A stretch of DNA of 64,000 nucleotides from Anaeramoeba flamelloides (Eukaryota > Metamonada > Anaeramoebidae): NCBI GenBank assembly GCA_027625915.1, contig JANTQA010000008.1:13021001-13085000 (forward strand). The letters are read 5' to 3'. Of the stretch, positions 11,693-21,483 are shown one piece after another. Below the pieces are notes generated by a model. It saw nothing but the letters and a program-made list of their open reading frames with translations. It was not told the origin of the DNA and made no database searches. A program made the translations under genes and the position numbers. Within the stretch, counting starts at the first letter, position 1. Every line of letters starts with the position of its first letter.

Positions 11693-12194
11693 AGTGAAAA
11701 TAAAAATACTGGATATAAAAATAACTACATGTAAAAGATTTTTAATTGTGAATATGAGGATAAATTTTTATGTAATAACTTTCATTTTCAATAAAATCCT
11801 TTTTATAAATAACCAAATATTCTATCAAACTAGTAATAAACCGATATAAAGTCCCTTTAGGTATGGTGCCTCTAGAATACTCAAGTAATTGTTTGATAGC
11901 ATTAGTTGATCAAATTTTTTTTTGAAAAACAATCGAGTTTTAAAGAGGTTTCCTAGAGTTTGGAAAATGATAATTTTTTTTTTTTTTTTGTGATTGATTT
12001 GCTATTGCTATAAATAAGTGTAATTTCATTATTCATCATTCTAATAAGTGTGAGAGTTGTAATTTTAAAAGTTTGATTCTTAAAAAAAAAGATTTGATTT
12101 TCAATCAAAGAAATTACATAAAAATTTATCCTAATATTCACAATTGTAAATCTTTTACACGTAGTTATTTTTATATCTAGTATTTTTTTTCACT
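11693..12194. repeat. MITE-like element B with ~95-bp terminal inverted repeats
   Basis: The left arm begins AGTGAAAATAAAAATACT and runs through ATATAAAAATAACTAC and GATAAATTTTTATGTAAT. The right arm is its reverse complement with few changes and ends in CACT. The core of about 310 bp has no credible gene. I see no clear target-site duplication and no second copy in the window. Confidence 0.65.
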
Positions 12195-12230
12195 ACTTTA
12201 ATTGAATTTTTTTTGAGATCCTTTGTATTC

Positions 12231-12610
12231 ATGACAAGAATAACACAATTTATACAAATACTTTCAATACCTTTTTAAACTTTCAGACTGACTGTATGCA
12301 AGATTTCAGTCTATGATGTTCTTTTATATTTTTTTTAAATATTGAGACAAACTCTTAGATACCTAAAAACAAGGGTAAAAAATAATAATTAATCAAAGAT
12401 ATCATTTTGAAATTTAATAAAAATTTTTGAAATTTATCAAAAAGAAAAATATTTCTTAACTTTCAATAATCTGAAACTCTCTTTATTAAAACAAAAAGGT
12501 GTAAAGTTGTTTAAATTACGTGCTTTAAAAAGTTTGTATTGTCAAAACTTTTAAATTGAAAGTTATTAAATTTTGATCTTGTAATTACTTTCAAAATTTG
12601 GAACAATTTG
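12231..12610. repeat. Repeat family D, copy 1
   Basis: Matches 41626-42015 in the same orientation along the whole length, from ATGACAAGAATAACACAATT to TCAAAATTT. Identity is roughly 75-80% by eye, with small indels. There are no terminal inverted repeats and no open frame. It starts 37 bp after element B ends. Confidence 0.6.
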
Positions 12611-13533
12611 TTATTTTTTACTTAAACCTGAATACATTTTTTTGTTTTTACTTGAAAAGAATCAATAATCTCTCTACTTCTAGTCTAGATTACAGAAGGG
12701 TCTTTGTACCCCACTCATTACCAAAAAGTATTTGTCTGCTGTTAATCTGAATCTAATAGTAGATAATCATGGTTGGTAATATTTTTTTGAAAAATATACC
12801 CTCCATACTCATATTTTCAACCATTTAGCTCTTATGGTTAGAAAACTTAAGGTAAATAAAGAAAAAATGAAAATAAATAATTGAAAATAAATAATTGAAA
12901 ATAAAAAATTCCTAAAATAGTAAAAAAATATACAAATTCTGGTACATAGTACCCCACTTTTCGGAGTCTTGGTATACCAATTTATTAATCACAGTTTGTA
13001 GAATATTAGTTATTGCTAATAATCTTTCTATCGGGCTTTTAATCCTACTGTTTCAGGAGTTGGATAATTGTTAATTACGTCATGTAAATGATATAATATT
13101 TTTTTTACTTTAATATTTTAATTATTTTTTTTTCTTATCTTTTTTATTTTAGTAAATTTTCTTTGATTACTCCTTTCTCACAATAAATAAATAAATAAAT
13201 TTGGAACAATTTCAAAAAAAAAAAAAAAGTTTTGTGAAGTAAAAAAGTGACAAAAATTTTTGTACTATTCTTGTCGTTTTTTTTTGATTAAAAATACTTT
13301 TTTTGTAAATTAAAACTGTGAAAAATGTTTTTTTATTAATTGAAATATTGATTTAATGAAGTGTAATTTAACCATGTCCCTTTTAGTTCCAAACTATGCT
13401 TAATGGGAATGAGTTAATTCTCAGTATGTTACAAAACCCTTAAGTTATTAGAGTTTTCATGTATTTGTAATTCTTAAAGTATGTTGTAATTGAAAGTAAA
13501 TCATAGCAATACTCCTTGGTAAACAAACATTCA

Positions 13534-13558
13534 ATATATATATATATATATATATATT
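13534..13558. repeat. (TA)n microsatellite
   Basis: About twelve TA units, 30 bp upstream of element C1. Confidence 0.8.
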
Positions 13559-13587
13559 ATTAAATTAATAAATTATTCGGTTTTTGA

Positions 13588-14052
13588 TTAACTGTTGAGA
13601 GAAAAATGTTGGAAAGTGAAAAATAGTTAGAAAGCAATTTTAATTTTGAACCTCACTGAAAATGATTTTTAATTTCTTTTGTTTGTGAAATAACTAATGA
13701 AAATAGCAATAATCTACTTATTAGAATAAGGATTAATGTAATTCTAATTTTTCAAAACCTTATCTCTAATAATCTAAAGCATGTTTACAAATTACCATTT
13801 TCAGAATTAATAGTAAAATTTGCCAAAACTTGGATTTTTGTTAAAATAGCAAGATCTACTTTAGTTATCAACCATTCAAATGAGTATTCTACACACACCA
13901 CATATTAATGAACTTGTAACACATTTAAACCTGGATTTATATAAAATTCACCTAGTTATTTATAGGATTTGATTTTCATTTTTACTAATGTTCCCAATTA
14001 AAAATGGTATCCAACCATTTTACTGTGTCCAAAATAGTTCTCCCAACAGTAA
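13588..14052. repeat. MITE-like family C, copy 1
   Basis: Matches 28280-28741 over its full length at about 90% by eye, in the same orientation. Ends are inverted: TTAACTGTTGAGAGAAAAAT at the left, with a decayed complement at the right. The core has no open frame, so it is a non-autonomous element needing a transposase from elsewhere (inference). Confidence 0.7.
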
Positions 14053-14992
14053 GGATCACAAGGAATAATTATTTTTTTCTTTTTTTTTTCATTCATGATT
14101 TTTTTCAATTTTGTTTCGACTTTTTTCCAATATTCATCAAAAAAATTTGAAAAAAGAAATTTTAAAATATCTATAATTAACTATTTTTAAATTTTTTAAT
14201 TTCAAGATTTTGCCACTAATAATTTATATCAAAACCCTAAAGAAAGATTATGTTAGTTCTTGCACACGAATCTAGTTTTATTTTCAATCTATTTCTAAGA
14301 CATTATAATAATTGTCCAAAAAAAATCCTTTCTTGATCATTTGCTTGATTTTTTATGAAAAAACAATTTATTAACAACCATACAACATTTCAAGAAAAAA
14401 TCGTGAGAGATATTTTTCAGCTTTGAAGTTCTTTATTTTGATCATTCAATATATCGATTTGCTTTTTAATGTGGATTTATTACTTTAAAATTCTTGGATT
14501 GTTTAATAACATCTGCTTATTTTTTTATTGATAAGATCAAATCGGGTGTTATTTTACAAATCAAATTTTTTAGAGATATTTAAACCCTATAGAATTAATC
14601 TAATTTACCTTCAAAACCAAGGTACCTTAATTCTAGACTTCCTAGAAATCGAGACTGATCCATAAATTTTCTAACTTTAATGGGGTACACTTACCTTTAA
14701 AACCAATTATTTAATTATGTTGTCAAAATAATGATGCCTAAAAGTTAAGTCCAAGTGTTAAAATAAAAAGAGGATTTCTTTGTTCTATCAGATAAACTTT
14801 CACCAATTAAAGAAACTTATAAAAAATATAGAGAAAATTTGGATTAGGTTTCTTAAAGTTCAATTGTTTTAAAAAGAAATTCTCAAAATAAAGGATCAAA
14901 TTGGAAAATTTATCTCAAAAAATAGAATAAATTTTTAGGAATTTTTTTTTCGATCAAAAAAACAAAAAATTTGAGAAAAAATTGAGAAAATT

Positions 14993-15154
14993 ATGGAAAA
15001 TTTTCAACTAAATCGCATTCCTAATTTAGATTTTATTGAAAATATCAAGGATTTTACTTTCAAAATTGATCTGATCTTAGGTATAGTATTTAGTAATGAA
15101 TTGGTTGTTTCATTTGAACAAGAAGAAAAAAAAGTACGAATATATTTTAATTGA
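14993..15154 (+). CDS. Small hypothetical ORF, 53 residues
   Basis: An ATG-started frame beginning MENFQLNRIPNLDF and ending in TGA. Its composition is more protein-like than surrounding random frames. No relative is recognised and no flanking exon is evident. It ends just before element A2 and may be a gene relic or chance. Confidence 0.2.
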   Translation: MENFQLNRIPNLDFIENIKDFTFKIDLILGIVFSNELVVSFEQEEKKVRIYFN

Positions 15155-15215
15155 AACACCGATTATAGTCTTTTAGTAAATATATTTTTTTGAATGTATT
15201 TCATTTTCCCTACTG

Positions 15216-15431
15216 TTAATTGTAAAATAAATCGGACAAAATTTTCATTCATCGTTCCAAAAAAAATCTTTGAAATAATCTTTGAAAATCGAATTATTTT
15301 TCAATCATATAACGTGTTTAACGTGGTTAGAGGATCGGGACTATCAAAATTCTGTATTCAAAGGATTTTTGAAATCATAATTTAATTTTGGAAAGATAAA
15401 TGAAAATTTTGTCCGATTTATTTTTCAATTA
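15216..15431. repeat. MITE-like family A, copy 2
   Basis: The cleanest copy of the family: TTAATTGTAAAATAAATCGG at the left and its near-exact reverse complement at the right, each followed inward by ACAAAATTTTCATT. The element is 216 bp long. The core is about 120 bp, and the whole could fold into one hairpin. Confidence 0.7.
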
Positions 15432-16422
15432 AGAGTATCAAAATTTTAAGTTCCTTCAACTCATCTCAAATTGAAGCCACCTAATCAAATTAATATTATA
15501 AAATTTTTTTTTAACATTTTCTGAATATGACATCAAATTACATTCTATTTTTTGAAACTCTGATTCCCAAACATAAAACTGTACAATAAAGGTTAAGCCT
15601 TTTATAATGTAAACCTGAGTATTTACACAATTATCAATAATAAAAGAACAATTTATTTCATTCTTCAATCAAACTAATAATTTTGACATTTTTTAAAACG
15701 CACTTGAATAAACAAAATTCTTTTTTTCTTTTTGGATTTTATTACTCTAGTCCTTTCTATTAAAAAGCAATAAAATCAAAAAGTATCATTTAAAGTAACA
15801 AATTTTTTCAAATAAGTTGAATTTAAGATTAAAAAATGATATTAATAAATGAATAGTTATTATTGAATCAAATTTTTCGAATGAAAGTTAGCGAAAAAAA
15901 AATTAAGTGTATATTTATTTGAAGTGAAAAAAGTTTGTAAAATTTTGATTAAAAGTTAATAAAAAAAATAAAAAATTTCTTATATGTTCCAAAAACAGAC
16001 AGTAGATTTCAAAATCTTCAAAAAGAAGAGTTCCCTTCTCAAAATAATAAAATTTCGTTTTGTGCAAATTTTTCTAAAAAGTTTGTGAAGGCAATTACAA
16101 ACCATCTTGTATATCTTGTATTAGAGTGTCTATAAATATATTAAGACTATAAAGATAATAATTAATTCCTACGAAATGTGGAGGTATGACATAAGAAATT
16201 AAGTCTTTTTGTCTAATGATAAATAAATTGTATTAGTGTACCTGAAAAATTTCAAAATAAAAATACTTGTAAGAGGTAAAATCTCATCTAAGAAAATAAG
16301 AGAACCCGAAATCTCTAAACAATTTAGTTTCCCTTTTTTTTTTTTGATCCATTTTACAAATAATTTGAAATCAAAAACAAAAAAATTATTTTTTTCCAAA
16401 TTTTTTTCATTTGTTTTAACTT

Positions 16423-19400
16423 ATGTCTAATAAAGTGAAAAGAAAAAATCAACCAGAAGAAACAAAGGAACAAGAACAAGAACGAGAAACACAAACAAAA
16501 CCTTCGAAGCCGGGAAAGAATAATGATTCATTTACTCACAAACAGACTCCTTCATTAAAAGATGGGCAACTTAACCAATCTTTAATTTCATTTTCTGCTA
16601 TTGACGAGAAGAAAATCACACAACACACGGAACTAAAAAAATATTATTCTCTATATTTTGAAAGCATCACATGTGATCCGCCAAGAATACCAAATTTTTC
16701 AAAACCAAACCAAGAAATGAAAATTGAGAAAGTTAACTCAAAATTAATTTCCGTGGTAAAGAGTAAACATCAAGAAGAATTAAAAGAAAGTAATGAGAAT
16801 ATGTATGAATTGTCTATAATTCCACTCCATTTTCCTTTTAATTATTTAAAGATCACAAACCCACCTTTTTTTCAAGAGTATTTGGATTTATTTACAGGAT
16901 TCCTTGCTTCACCAGACTCTGAATTTCTGTTTACAGCACTTCATTTTAAACGAATTGAAAACGAAATTATAAATTATTTGGATAATACACAAGAAATAGA
17001 TCCTAATTCTAATTTGGGATCAGAGGAAAAGGAAAAAGAAAAAGAAAAAGGAAAGGGATCAGAGGAAAAGAGAAATGAAAAGAACATAAAAACTAGAGGA
17101 GAAATAAAAAAAGAAAATGACACTAGTTCAGAATCACAAAAATCAGAAAAGGTGAAGGAAAAAAAAAAAGAAGAAAAAAAACCAACAGACACTAATGTCA
17201 TAATAAAAGAGAATATATTTATTAAAACTTTAAAAGCATTCCAAAAAAAAAAAATAAAGGTGCTACGAAAATTAATTAACAAGTCACAGAAAACAAATAT
17301 ATCCAGTGAAATTATTTCTCTTTATGAAGAAGTTAGTCTCTCTGTGTTAAAAAAAGAGAATTATGATTTGGAAGTAAATTTTTTAATTAAACAATTCCAA
17401 ATCAGAATTATAAAAAAATCAAAACAACAACTCCTAATTTGGGTCACAGATTTAATTCAAATTTGTAATGATCTGAAAGAGAATTTTGGTATCACAGAAA
17501 AAACGAATTTACAAATATTTCAAAAGCTGGGCAGATTAGTTCAATTGGAGCCAAATTTGAAATATTTACGACTTGAAAAAATGAAATTACAAAATAACAA
17601 ACATTATTTATATAATAAAGAAAATTTAAATTCGGTGATATATAAAAATTGGAAGAAAAACCAACTTCAACAAATTGATTCCATTAATCAAGTTATTATT
17701 GAATTTCAAGAAAATAGACTTTCAAAGAAAGAAAGAAAAAACAAATTATCCAAAAAAATTAAAATTTTAAAAAAAAAAAATAAAAATAATAAAAGTGATG
17801 ATGATGGAGACGACAACAGCATTGATGATGAAAGGGAAAATAGCAATGATCAAGATTCGAAAAAAAAGAAAAATAATAAGAAAGAGAACAAGAAAAAGAA
17901 CAAGAAAAAGAATAAGAAAAACAAAAAGAAGAAAGAGAAAACAAAAAATAAAAAAAATAAAGAAATAGTTGGCAAAGTTCAAATTAAAATATTTTCAGGA
18001 AAAGGGCTCTTGGCCAAAAGAAAAAACCAAATTTGTAATCCAACAGTACAATTAATTAAAGGAAGATTTCAAGGTAGAACGTCAACGGTTATCTCAACTA
18101 CAGATCCTGTATGGAACCCACCTGAAATTTTTGAATTTGATATCCATGATCCTGAAAAGGAAACTGTTCAATTGAATGTTTTGGATCTAAAAAATCCAGA
18201 ACATAAAAAGCAATTACCAAAAAAAAAATCATTATTAAATAAATCTGCAATTAAATTTTTAGGAAGATTAAATTTTCAAATCTCTGATTATGCTGGTAAA
18301 GAGAAAAATGATACAAAAAGGGATTGGATGGCTCTTGAAAAAAGATCAAAAAAATCGAATATTGCAGGACATTTGGAAGTTCAAATAAAATATATCAATG
18401 AACAAGGTTTAAAAAACGAACAAGAAACTGATGATGGTGATGATCAAAATGATGATGATAAAGAAAAAATCGATGAAGGTAGCAATAGCAGCAAGGGAAA
18501 AGAAAATGAAAAGGAAGATGAAAAGGAAGATGATGATTGTTCAGATAATGAGAGCAAAGATGAAGAGAAGAAAGGAAAAGGTAATAGCCTTTCTAGTAAT
18601 GATGAAAATAATGACAACAATCCAAGGGAATTAAGTAAGGATCATAATTATCACCAAATATTAAATTTTTTGATGAAAAAATTAATTCCTTCAAATATCT
18701 CTCTGGCGCTAACACAGTCGAATGAGACACATGAAAATAATGAGAGAAAAAAACAGAATACGGAGAATAACAATGATTATTCAATTCATAAAATAATTCC
18801 AAGGCATTTGAGATTTTTTTTTATTGAGTTTTGTACAAGATATTTTATTCCACAATATTATTATGATTTGCAATTGTTATATATTTTATTAACGAATTTC
18901 CGATCAAATTCCAGTTTTTATTCATCAATTTATGAAATTATATCAGATTTTTATCAAAATAAAGTCTGGTTAAATTTCACTACAATTGAAACACAATTAT
19001 TTGAAGACTGTTTAAGGATGCTCGACAAATTAGTTGAATATTGTATTAAAAATATTCAATCTGTTTTCCCAACTTGTGATAGAAACCATTGTATTTTAAA
19101 TTTAATCAATACTTTTCAAATTGTCGTGAAAATTAAAAACAATACAAAAATGAATTTATCCGATCAACAGCAAGACAATACCATTAACGATTCCAAATTT
19201 AAAATGCAAGGGGAAATCAAAAATTCAACAATCCAAAAAGAAATGCATCGATATTTTGCTCCGGGAATCGAAAAAATTTATAACCAAGTGAAAAAGAAAA
19301 TCAAAAGTCAATATCCATTAATTAAAAAAGAGTTACCTTCCAAAAAGTACTTTTCAATTTTTTTTAATAATGAGGACAAGAATAATACAAATTTAAAGAA

Positions 19401-21483
19401 CGGTGGTAATAATAGTAATAATGATGGTAATAATGATAACAAAATTAAAAGTGAAAGTGGAAGTGAAATTAAAAGTGAAAGTGGAATGGAAAGCAAAAGT
19501 AAATGTGAAAAAGATCAAGAAAATGAAAAGAAAAAAGAACAGATGTGGGTAAAAGACCAAAATAAAACAAAAATAATTTTTAATTTTAATAATGGGTACC
19601 AATTTTCAATTTATCTAAGTCATCTATTAAATGAAATTGAGATTTTAATTGAAGATTATCTTTCAAAGCAAATTTTTATTGAATCATTTGAATTAGAAAA
19701 ATTTATTTTTGAAAAAATTAATTCATTAATAAATAATGATTTAAAAACCTTTTTATCAAAAATTGAAAATCCAGGTATAGACTTTTTTCATTTATATTCA
19801 CAAATTAGAAAATTTAATATTTCTTTGATTCAAATTCTTGGTAGAAATTTTACAAGTGATAATAATGATAATAAATTAATTGATAATAAATATTTTTTAA
19901 ATGGTATCCAGATATGGTTAAATAATAATAAAGAAACCATGACCAATTTGATAGATACCATTTTCCAAAATGAAGAATTTGTTATTAATGATGAAAATAT
20001 TTTAAATTCATCAACTATCATTGATTTATATCATTTTGTAAATGAAAATCTTAAATTTTTAACAATGTTAGATTTTATTGATTTGAAATTTATAAATATC
20101 ATGGAACAATTTCTAACAATTGTCTGTAATTTGAATAATAAATATTTGGTTGATATTGGAGAGAAAGTCAATTTTGAAAAACAATTAAAAAAATTCTTAA
20201 GTTTTAAAACAGTAATGAATAAAAGATCAGAAAAAAAGCATTCAAATATTAATAATAATACAAATCAATTAACCAATGATATAGATAATAATAATAAAGA
20301 TAATTCAAATGTTTTAAAAAAATATTGTGTATTAATGAATAATATTTATAATATTAAAATATTTTTTAATGATCTCGTTGGACAAATTTCTGATTTTTGT
20401 TTAGGAATAAAAAAATTTTCAAATAAAAAAAATGATAAGGACAATAACATTTCAGATAGTTCTAATGTAGATGAAAGTGAAGATGACGATAGTGAAGATG
20501 ATGAAAGTGAAAAAGATGAAAGTGAAGATGATGAAAGTGAAGACGAGGAAAGTGGAAAGGGAAGTGGAGAGGGGAAAAGTGGAGAAGAAGATGGTTCTAT
20601 AGAAAAAAAATCTAAGAAAAAGAGAAAGAAACAAAAAAAGAAACCAAAAAAAAAACAGGAAAAAATTATTTTTCAATATTCAAAAAATATAAAAACTTCA
20701 ATAAATGAATTATTAAATAACCAATCAAAAGTATTCAATTCAACCTGTTTATTGTTAGAAAATAATATAAAAAATGAAATAGCAGATTCCCTATTGACAA
20801 TCGTTGAATTGAATAGTAAAGATTTAAATAATTCAAAAAAGGGGAAAAGTCTTTGGGGGATTCAGAATATGAAACTGAAATTTTCAAGAAAAAAAAACAA
20901 TAATAATGACAAGAATTTAGTTAAAGATGAAATAGAATTTGAAAAAATATTAAATTTTGATAAAAGTTATGTTACCAAGTTAATGGGTCCATTATTAACT
21001 TATTTTAGAATTCATTTAAAAATTTTAAACGAAAATTTATATGAACCAGTATTTAAAAGATTATTCAAAACAATTTACAAAACAATAATCCAAATGATAA
21101 TCAAATGTTTGATTCCTTATAATTGTGTGGCAAAGGAATTACCCGAAAACCAGTTTAGTAAAAATTTAATTGAAAATAATAATCTTCAGTTATTTGTCAA
21201 GATTATTGAAATACTCGAGGAATTCTTCACATCGGAATTAAATATAAAAATTCAAAAAAAAATCTTCAAAAATTACAATCAAAAATTCACAAAAGTAATC
21301 AAATTGTTCCAAACTCCAACGAAACGATTAATTGATACTTTTAATGAATACTACAATTGGGATTTTGAAAGAAGAGAAGATGAAACAGATCTTTTAGAGG
21401 CTGAAATGATAATAAGAATTCTCAGAGTAAGAAAAACAAAAGATAAAGCGGCTAAAAATTTTCTATTAAAATATAAACTATAG
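16423..21483 (+). CDS. C2-domain protein with Munc13/BAP3-like C-terminal region
   Basis: An intronless 1686-residue frame ending in TAG. A C2 domain lies at about residues 516-660 (VQIKIFSGKGLLA, then TTDPVWNPPEIFEFDI, then GHLEVQIKY). From about 790 the protein is helical, and about 1515-1640 reads like the second Munc13 homology region (LLTYFRIHLKILNENLYEPV, then EILEEFFTSELN, then TKRLIDTFNEYY). In known relatives this architecture tethers vesicles and opens syntaxin for SNARE assembly at the plasma membrane. The C2 loop that normally reads SDPY reads CNPT here, so calcium binding may be weak or absent (inference). Long Lys/Glu/Asp/Asn tracts separate the domains. The ATG at 16423 follows a T-rich leader. 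The Munc13 assignment rests on pattern, not alignment. Confidence 0.7.
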   Translation: MSNKVKRKNQPEETKEQEQERETQTKPSKPGKNNDSFTHKQTPSLKDGQLNQSLISFSAIDEKKITQHTELKKYYSLYFESITCDPPRIPNFSKPNQEMKIEKVNSKLISVVKSKHQEELKESNENMYELSIIPLHFPFNYLKITNPPFFQEYLDLFTGFLASPDSEFLFTALHFKRIENEIINYLDNTQEIDPNSNLGSEEKEKEKEKGKGSEEKRNEKNIKTRGEIKKENDTSSESQKSEKVKEKKKEEKKPTDTNVIIKENIFIKTLKAFQKKKIKVLRKLINKSQKTNISSEIISLYEEVSLSVLKKENYDLEVNFLIKQFQIRIIKKSKQQLLIWVTDLIQICNDLKENFGITEKTNLQIFQKLGRLVQLEPNLKYLRLEKMKLQNNKHYLYNKENLNSVIYKNWKKNQLQQIDSINQVIIEFQENRLSKKERKNKLSKKIKILKKKNKNNKSDDDGDDNSIDDERENSNDQDSKKKKNNKKENKKKNKKKNKKNKKKKEKTKNKKNKEIVGKVQIKIFSGKGLLAKRKNQICNPTVQLIKGRFQGRTSTVISTTDPVWNPPEIFEFDIHDPEKETVQLNVLDLKNPEHKKQLPKKKSLLNKSAIKFLGRLNFQISDYAGKEKNDTKRDWMALEKRSKKSNIAGHLEVQIKYINEQGLKNEQETDDGDDQNDDDKEKIDEGSNSSKGKENEKEDEKEDDDCSDNESKDEEKKGKGNSLSSNDENNDNNPRELSKDHNYHQILNFLMKKLIPSNISLALTQSNETHENNERKKQNTENNNDYSIHKIIPRHLRFFFIEFCTRYFIPQYYYDLQLLYILLTNFRSNSSFYSSIYEIISDFYQNKVWLNFTTIETQLFEDCLRMLDKLVEYCIKNIQSVFPTCDRNHCILNLINTFQIVVKIKNNTKMNLSDQQQDNTINDSKFKMQGEIKNSTIQKEMHRYFAPGIEKIYNQVKKKIKSQYPLIKKELPSKKYFSIFFNNEDKNNTNLKNGGNNSNNDGNNDNKIKSESGSEIKSESGMESKSKCEKDQENEKKKEQMWVKDQNKTKIIFNFNNGYQFSIYLSHLLNEIEILIEDYLSKQIFIESFELEKFIFEKINSLINNDLKTFLSKIENPGIDFFHLYSQIRKFNISLIQILGRNFTSDNNDNKLIDNKYFLNGIQIWLNNNKETMTNLIDTIFQNEEFVINDENILNSSTIIDLYHFVNENLKFLTMLDFIDLKFINIMEQFLTIVCNLNNKYLVDIGEKVNFEKQLKKFLSFKTVMNKRSEKKHSNINNNTNQLTNDIDNNNKDNSNVLKKYCVLMNNIYNIKIFFNDLVGQISDFCLGIKKFSNKKNDKDNNISDSSNVDESEDDDSEDDESEKDESEDDESEDEESGKGSGEGKSGEEDGSIEKKSKKKRKKQKKKPKKKQEKIIFQYSKNIKTSINELLNNQSKVFNSTCLLLENNIKNEIADSLLTIVELNSKDLNNSKKGKSLWGIQNMKLKFSRKKNNNNDKNLVKDEIEFEKILNFDKSYVTKLMGPLLTYFRIHLKILNENLYEPVFKRLFKTIYKTIIQMIIKCLIPYNCVAKELPENQFSKNLIENNNLQLFVKIIEILEEFFTSELNIKIQKKIFKNYNQKFTKVIKLFQTPTKRLIDTFNEYYNWDFERREDETDLLEAEMIIRILRVRKTKDKAAKNFLLKYKL

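Larger units (their letters stand above)
10279..16422. other. 6.1-kb spacer between divergent genes
   Basis: No conserved gene. It holds a solo arm of family A, element B, repeat D, a (TA)n tract, element C, a 53-codon open frame and element A2, all listed separately. Twice (12703 and 12945) the motif TACCCCACT appears in otherwise plain sequence. The last few hundred bases should contain the promoter of the C2/Munc13-like gene; a T-rich run precedes its ATG. Confidence 0.5.

Noticed and set aside
16974-17282. Minus-strand Phe/Ser-rich frame
   Set aside because: Antisense of the Lys/Glu tract in the C2/Munc13-like gene.
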